NCBI GenBank assembly: GCA_035541655.1
Contig: DATKMY010000096.1
Coordinates: 1 to 64,000, forward strand
Source of the DNA: CAIWHR01 sp035541655
GTDB taxonomy: Bacteria > Pseudomonadota > Gammaproteobacteria > Burkholderiales > Casimicrobiaceae
Direction of reading: 5' to 3'
Length of the DNA: 64,000 nt
The notes under the pieces were generated by a model. That model searched no databases and was not told the origin of the DNA. It saw nothing but the letters and a program-made list of their open reading frames with translations. Shown piece after piece: positions 59,795 through 64,000 of the stretch. The position numbers were made by a program, and so were the translations under genes. Each line of letters starts with the position of its first letter. Positions within the stretch are counted from its first letter, which is position 1.

Positions 59795-60718
59795 TCAAGC
59801 CAGTTGCTGGATCCCGGCGAGCAGCCAGCCGGAGGAGCCGTCCGCGGGCTTCGTCAGATTCCACACTTCGTCGAACGCGACCGTCGGTCCGTCGCCCTCA
59901 CGGAGCGTTCCGGTGAAGCGGACGCTCGCCCAGTGGCGGTCGCTCTGGGTCTCGACGTCGAACACCTCGGCGTCGAGCTTCTCGATCTTCGTCGGCCGCC
60001 GCTGCCCGTTCGCCGCGAGGTCGCGCAGGATCTCGTCCATCATCTCCGGCGTCATCACGTCGGCGAGCGCTTCGCGGTCGCCGGCGTCGTAGGCGCTCTG
60101 CAGCCGGATGAACTGCTCCTTCGCGTTCCTCGCGAAGCCCGCGGCGTCGAAGCCCGGCGGAAACGCACTGCGCGCGGGCTGGGCTGGCGAGCCGAGTGTG
60201 GGCTCGACGCGATCGCCGCTGCTCGATTGCGGTGCCGGCGGCATCTCGAATGCGGGCTTAGTCGACGCGTAGCGGCCCGCAGCATAGGCGAGTGGGCGCT
60301 CGCTCTGCGTGCGGCGCGCGAGCAAGATTCGCACGACGAAGGTCGCGGCAAACGCGAGCAGCGCGAGAAGGAGGAACGTGCCGAGCCCTTCGGGCAGACC
60401 GAAATGCGAGAGGAGCGCTGCCAGCCCGATCCCCGCCGCGATGCCGGCGATCGGTCCGAGCCAGCGCGAAGCGCCGGACGCTACGGGCCCCGGAGGCACG
60501 GCGGGTTTCGCCGGAAGCGCAGCGCCGGGTGTGGCCGGCATCACCGGCTGCGATGCCGCGCCCGATGGCGTAGATGCGGGTGGCGTCGATGCGCGCGGAA
60601 CGATGCCCTGGCGCTGCACACCCATGCTCTTGCCGCCGCCGATTCTGGCGTCGGCGTCGCTGATCAGAAACGCCGCCAGCGTGGCCGCGGCAATCGCAAC
60701 GAGCGCTCGCTGTTTCAT
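59795..60718 (-). CDS. Tim44-like domain membrane protein
   Basis: The 307-residue protein has a signal peptide or N-terminal helix (about 1-24), a Pro/Ala/Ser-rich segment, a central hydrophobic helix pair (LGPIAGIAAGIGLAALLSHF and LGTFLLLALLAFAATFVVRILL), and a C-terminal Tim44 domain (about 195-307: FARNAKEQFIRLQSAYDAGDREALADVMTPEM). Such proteins often sit next to ubiE/ubiJ in betaproteobacteria. Their precise role is unknown. Confidence 0.92.
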   Translation of the reverse strand: MKQRALVAIAAATLAAFLISDADARIGGGKSMGVQRQGIVPRASTPPASTPSGAASQPVMPATPGAALPAKPAVPPGPVASGASRWLGPIAGIAAGIGLAALLSHFGLPEGLGTFLLLALLAFAATFVVRILLARRTQSERPLAYAAGRYASTKPAFEMPPAPQSSSGDRVEPTLGSPAQPARSAFPPGFDAAGFARNAKEQFIRLQSAYDAGDREALADVMTPEMMDEILRDLAANGQRRPTKIEKLDAEVFDVETQSDRHWASVRFTGTLREGDGPTVAFDEVWNLTKPADGSSGWLLAGIQQLA

Positions 60719-60796
60719 TCCTTCCTCCAGAAAAACTCGAAAGTGTGTCCGAAACGACCCGGTTCAATCCGCCGTCGTTCGTGTCTCGTTCTTGTT

Positions 60797-61531
60797 TCAG
60801 TAATGATAGCCCAGGTGCAATGCGACCGCTCCGGCGGCGAGATTGTGCAATTCGACCCGATCGAAGCCGGCACGTTCCATCATCGCCGCGAGCGCGGCCT
60901 GGTCGGGGTGCATCCGGATCGATTCCGCGAGATAGCGATAGCTCGCTTCGTCGCCGGCGACGACCCGACCGAGCCGAGGGAGCACGTTGAAGCTGTACCA
61001 GTCGTACGCCGGGGCGAGCGGCGCCCAGATGCGCGAGAACTCGAGCACCGCGGCGATGCCTCCGGGCTTGAGCACGCGGCGCATCTCGGCGAGCGCGCGC
61101 TCCTTGTCCGTCACGTTGCGCAGGCCGAACGCGATGGACACGCGGTCGAACTGCGCGTCGGGGAACGGCAGCTTTTCGGCGTCGCACTGGACCACCGCGA
61201 CGAGTCGGCCGACGTTGGTCAGACGATCGCGTCCCGCTGCGAGCATCGCGCCGTTGATGTCGGTCAGCACCACGTCGCCCGAAGCGCCGACGCGCTCGGC
61301 AAAGAGCTGCGAGAGGTCCCCGGTGCCGCCGGCGAGGTCGAGCACCCGCATCCCGGCGGTCGTTCGCGTCGCCTCGACGGCGAAGCGCTTCCACAGCCGA
61401 TGGAAGCCCGCCGACATCAGGTCGTTCATCAGATCGTACTTGCCGGCGACCGAGTCGAACACGCCGCGCACGCGCTTCGCCTTCTCGTCGACGGGGACTT
61501 CCTCGAAACCGAAATGCGTGCGCTCGCTCAT
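60797..61531 (-). CDS. ubiE: Ubiquinone/menaquinone biosynthesis C-methyltransferase UbiE
   Basis: UbiE C-methylates the quinone precursor. The 244-residue protein has HFGFEEVPVDEKAKRVRGVFDSVAGKYDLMNDLMS, motif I VLDLAGGTGDLSQLF, the FGLRNVTDKERALAEMRRVLKPGG segment, and a C-terminal YLAESIRMHPDQAALAAMM...LHLGYHY. Length and motifs are canonical. Confidence 0.96.
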   Translation of the reverse strand: MSERTHFGFEEVPVDEKAKRVRGVFDSVAGKYDLMNDLMSAGFHRLWKRFAVEATRTTAGMRVLDLAGGTGDLSQLFAERVGASGDVVLTDINGAMLAAGRDRLTNVGRLVAVVQCDAEKLPFPDAQFDRVSIAFGLRNVTDKERALAEMRRVLKPGGIAAVLEFSRIWAPLAPAYDWYSFNVLPRLGRVVAGDEASYRYLAESIRMHPDQAALAAMMERAGFDRVELHNLAAGAVALHLGYHY

Positions 61532-61617
61532 CCGCGTGCTCCCGGGTGGAGGGCGTGAACGCCAACCCCGCCGGGCCCGAACCCCGACGAGCGAAGACGC
61601 CCGGCGCGACGCCCGCG

Positions 61618-62778
61618 CTACGGGCGTCCGGTCACCGTCGTCGGCACGATGTCGAGGTTGCCGATTCCGGAGAAGACGTTGCGACCCTTCGCTTCCTTGC
61701 CGTGCAGTTTGATCTCGAGGCGGAGGTCGTTGAGCGAATCGGCGTTGCGCAGCGCGTCCTCATAGCTGATGAGCCCGGACTCGTAGAGGCTGAACAGCGA
61801 CTGGTCGAACGTCTGCATCCCGAGCTCGCGCGACTTCTTCATGAGGTCCTTGATTCCGGAGATGTCGCCCTTGAAGACCAGGTCGGAAATGAGCGGCGAG
61901 TTGAGCATCACCTCCACCGCCGGTACCCGACCCTTGCCGTCCCGCCGCGGAATCAGCCGCTGCGCGACGAACGCGCGGATGTTGAGCGAAAGATCCATCA
62001 GCAGCTGCGGGCGCCGGTCCTCGGGGAAGAAGTTGATGATCCGGTCGAGTGCCTGGTTCGTGCTGTTCGCGTGCAGCGTCGCGAGGCACAGGTGGCCCGT
62101 TTCCGCGAACGATATCGCGTAGTCCATCGTCTCTCTCGCGCGCACTTCGCCGATCAGGATGACGTCGGGTGCCTGGCGCAGCGAATTTCTGAGCGCGATG
62201 TCCCAGTCGTCGGTGTCGACGCCCACTTCCCGCTGCGTGATGATGCAGTTCTTGTGCTCGTGGACGAACTCGATCGGGTCTTCGATCGTGATGATGTGGC
62301 CGTAGCTGTTCTCGTTGCGAAAGCCGAGCAACGACGCCATCGACGTCGACTTGCCGCTGCCGGTCGCACCGACGAACATCATGATGCCGCGCTTCGACAT
62401 GATGACGTCCTTCAGCACCGGCGGCAGGCCGAGATCCTCGAACTTCGGGATCTCGGTGGTGATCGTGCGCAGCACCATGCCGATCCGGCCCTGCTGGACG
62501 AAGGCATTGACGCGGAAGCGCCCGACGCCCGGCGGGGCGATCGCGAAGTTGCACTCCTTCGTCGATTCGAACTCGGCGGCCTGCTTGTCGTTCATCACGC
62601 TGCGGACGAGCTCGATCGTGTGTTGCGGATTGAGCGCCGACTTCGAAACGGGCGAGATCCGGCCGTCGACCTTGAGCGCCGGCGGAAATCCTGCGGTGAT
62701 GAAGAGGTCCGAGCCCTTCTGGTTGACGAGCAGCGTGAGCAGCTCGTGAATGAATCCGGTGGCGCGTTCGCGTTCCAT
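61618..62778 (-). CDS. pilU: Type IV pilus retraction ATPase PilU
   Basis: The 386-residue hexameric ATPase has Walker A GATGSGKSTSMASLLGFRN, the EDPIEFVHEHKNCIITQREVG Asp box, Walker B DVILIGEVRARETMD, and the His box ETGHLCLATLHANS. The C-terminus extends beyond PilT. It assists PilT in pilus retraction. GGAGC precedes the ATG. It lies 52 bases after pilT. Confidence 0.95.
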   Translation of the reverse strand: MERERATGFIHELLTLLVNQKGSDLFITAGFPPALKVDGRISPVSKSALNPQHTIELVRSVMNDKQAAEFESTKECNFAIAPPGVGRFRVNAFVQQGRIGMVLRTITTEIPKFEDLGLPPVLKDVIMSKRGIMMFVGATGSGKSTSMASLLGFRNENSYGHIITIEDPIEFVHEHKNCIITQREVGVDTDDWDIALRNSLRQAPDVILIGEVRARETMDYAISFAETGHLCLATLHANSTNQALDRIINFFPEDRRPQLLMDLSLNIRAFVAQRLIPRRDGKGRVPAVEVMLNSPLISDLVFKGDISGIKDLMKKSRELGMQTFDQSLFSLYESGLISYEDALRNADSLNDLRLEIKLHGKEAKGRNVFSGIGNLDIVPTTVTGRP

Positions 62779-62830
62779 TTGTGCTCCTTTTGCGCGCACC
62801 CGAGGGGCGCGCCGGTACGGCTCAGCAGCG

Positions 62831-63871
62831 CTACGGGAACAAGTCCTTGTTGACAGCGCGCTGGCGGGCCTCGACGACCTGGACCATGTTGCGGCGGACC
62901 ATTTCGACGAGGCACTGATCGAGCGTCTGCATCCCGACGTTCTGGCTCGTCTGGATCGCCGAGTACATCTGCGCGATCTTGTTCTCGCGGATCAGGTTGC
63001 GGATCGCCGGGGTGCCGATCATGATCTCGTGCGCGGCGACGCGTCCCTGCCCGTCCTTGGTCTTGAGCAGCGTCTGCGAGATCACGGAGACAAGCGATTC
63101 GGAGAGCATCGCGCGGACCATCTCCTTCTCCGCGGCGGGAAAGACGTCGATGATGCGGTCGATCGTCTTGGCGGCCGAGCTCGTGTGCAACGTCGCGAAC
63201 ACGAGGTGGCCCGTTTCGGCGGCCGTCAGCGCCAGGCGGATCGTCTCGAGGTCGCGCATCTCGCCCACTAGAACGTAGTCGGGGTCCTCGCGCAGCGCGC
63301 TGCGGAGCGCATTCGGGAACGACAGCGTGTGTGGCCCCAGCTCGCGCTGGTTGATCAGGCACTTCTTCGATTCGTGCAGGAACTCGATCGGGTCCTCGAT
63401 CGTGAGGATGTGCGCGTACTCGTTCGCATTCACGTGATCGACCATCGCCGCAAGCGTCGTCGACTTGCCCGACCCGGTCGGCCCGGTGACGAGGATCAGG
63501 CCGCGCGGCCGGTTCGTCATCTCCGCGAAGACCTTTGGCGCGTTGAGCTCCTCGAGCGTGAGCACCTTCGAGGGAATCGTCCGGAACGCCGCCGCCGCGC
63601 CGCGTTGCTGGACGAACGCGTTGACGCGGAAGCGCGCCAGGTTGGGGACCCCGAAACTGAAGTCGCACTCGAGGTTCTCTTCGTAGGCCTTGCGCTGGGC
63701 GTCGCTCATGATGTCGTACACCATGGCGTGGACGTCCTCGTGCTCCATGGGCGGCAGATTGATACGGCGAACGTCACCGTGCACCCGGATCATCGGGGGC
63801 AGGCCGGCCGACAAGTGCAGGTCGGATGCCTTGTTCTTGACCGCAAAAGCCAGCAGTTCGGTGATGTCCAT
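62831..63871 (-). CDS. pilT: Type IV pilus retraction ATPase PilT
   Basis: The 346-residue ATPase has Walker A GPTGSGKSTTLAAMVDHVN, EDPIEFLHESKKCLINQRELG, Walker B DYVLVGEMRDLET, and the characteristic C-terminal AIRNLIRENKIAQMYSAIQTSQNVGMQTLDQ. It powers pilus retraction and twitching motility. No clear ribosome site lies before the ATG. Confidence 0.97.
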   Translation of the reverse strand: MDITELLAFAVKNKASDLHLSAGLPPMIRVHGDVRRINLPPMEHEDVHAMVYDIMSDAQRKAYEENLECDFSFGVPNLARFRVNAFVQQRGAAAAFRTIPSKVLTLEELNAPKVFAEMTNRPRGLILVTGPTGSGKSTTLAAMVDHVNANEYAHILTIEDPIEFLHESKKCLINQRELGPHTLSFPNALRSALREDPDYVLVGEMRDLETIRLALTAAETGHLVFATLHTSSAAKTIDRIIDVFPAAEKEMVRAMLSESLVSVISQTLLKTKDGQGRVAAHEIMIGTPAIRNLIRENKIAQMYSAIQTSQNVGMQTLDQCLVEMVRRNMVQVVEARQRAVNKDLFP

Positions 63872-63872
63872 C

Positions 63873-63878
63873 TATAAT
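63873..63878 (+). promoter_or_regulatory. -10 element for a gene beyond the window end
   Basis: A perfect plus-strand TATAAT begins two bases beyond the pilT start codon. The following 122 bases carry no complete gene. In related genomes the gene divergent from pilT is often a YggS-type PLP protein, which would lie past the window end. Confidence 0.4.
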
Positions 63879-63931
63879 CCGCGCGCAGGTAACGCGATTC
63901 CTGGCAGGCGAGCCCTGGAGCCGCATTTGGC

Positions 63932-63950
63932 GGCACGCAAAACGCGTGCC
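63932..63950. repeat. Short inverted repeat near the window end
   Basis: GGCACGC (63932-63938) and GCGTGCC (63944-63950) are perfect 7-bp arms around a 5-base AAAAC spacer. The repeat lies in the leader region downstream of a TATAAT element. It may be an operator, a leader hairpin, or chance in GC-rich DNA. Confidence 0.35.
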
Positions 63951-64000
63951 AATGGTTGGGTTTCTACGCCATTGTCATTAATTATGTTCCACTACGAGAA

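Noticed and set aside
63932..63950. Terminal inverted repeat of an insertion sequence
   Set aside because: There is no transposase, no second copy in the window and no target-site duplication.
1..64000. CRISPR arrays, tRNA or rRNA genes, integrated phage or transposons
   Set aside because: I read for regularly spaced repeats, cloverleaf-type sequences, integrases and transposases and saw none.

Overview
The window is about 64 kb of GC-rich, densely packed chromosome from a betaproteobacterium, probably of the Burkholderiales sensu lato. This is inferred from gene content and order: glnA-ntrB-ntrC, amgK-murU divergent from lptD-surA, a DUF3460 protein, ubiE/ubiJ/ubiB, and pilT-pilU. I see no rRNA, tRNA, CRISPR array, insertion sequence or phage gene.

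Layout. 1-4.8 kb: nitrogen regulation (glnA with a sigma-54 promoter, a small exported protein, ntrB, ntrC). 5-17.4 kb: housekeeping genes (methyltransferase, xth, glutaredoxin-like protein, prlC, murU-amgK for peptidoglycan recycling, lptD-surA for the outer membrane, DUF3460, an RNA methyltransferase, an ABC-2 permease). 17.6-23.1 kb: exported proteins, tam, an ABC-type substrate-binding protein, and an operon of ferredoxin, hydrolase and ABC ATPase. 23.2-28.3 kb: msbA, cupin-ohr (peroxide defence), and a LytS/LytTR two-component pair. 28.4-36.6 kb: an apparent hexuronate-oxidation locus, with a TRAP transporter, a uronate dehydrogenase, AraC and LysR regulators, galactarate dehydratase and a GST.

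37.2-48.1 kb, all on the minus strand and almost without gaps, is the most unusual part. Eleven genes encode what looks like a private type II fatty-acid synthase: two FabF-like ketosynthases, FabG-type and FabL-type reductases, a double-hotdog dehydratase, an extended acyl carrier protein, and one polypeptide that fuses a holo-ACP synthase to an LpxL-like acyltransferase. With them are a condensation-domain-like acyltransferase, two paralogous exported alpha/beta hydrolases and an ICMT-like membrane methyltransferase. The gene set has the full reductive cycle, so it should make saturated acyl chains. It lacks the ammonia lyase, AMP ligase, LolA and MMPL genes expected of aryl-polyene clusters. 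I do not recognise it as a described system.

48.2-52.6 kb: cell-surface glycan genes (O-antigen ligase-like, GT9, GT2, VanZ-like). 52.6-56.6 kb: a spermidine/putrescine ABC transporter (potABCD). 56.7-61.5 kb: ubiquinone genes ubiB, ubiJ and ubiE with a Tim44-like protein, interrupted by a hemolysin III-type gene on the other strand. 61.6-63.9 kb: the type IV pilus retraction ATPases pilU and pilT. The last 129 bases hold only a promoter and an inverted repeat leading to a gene outside the window.
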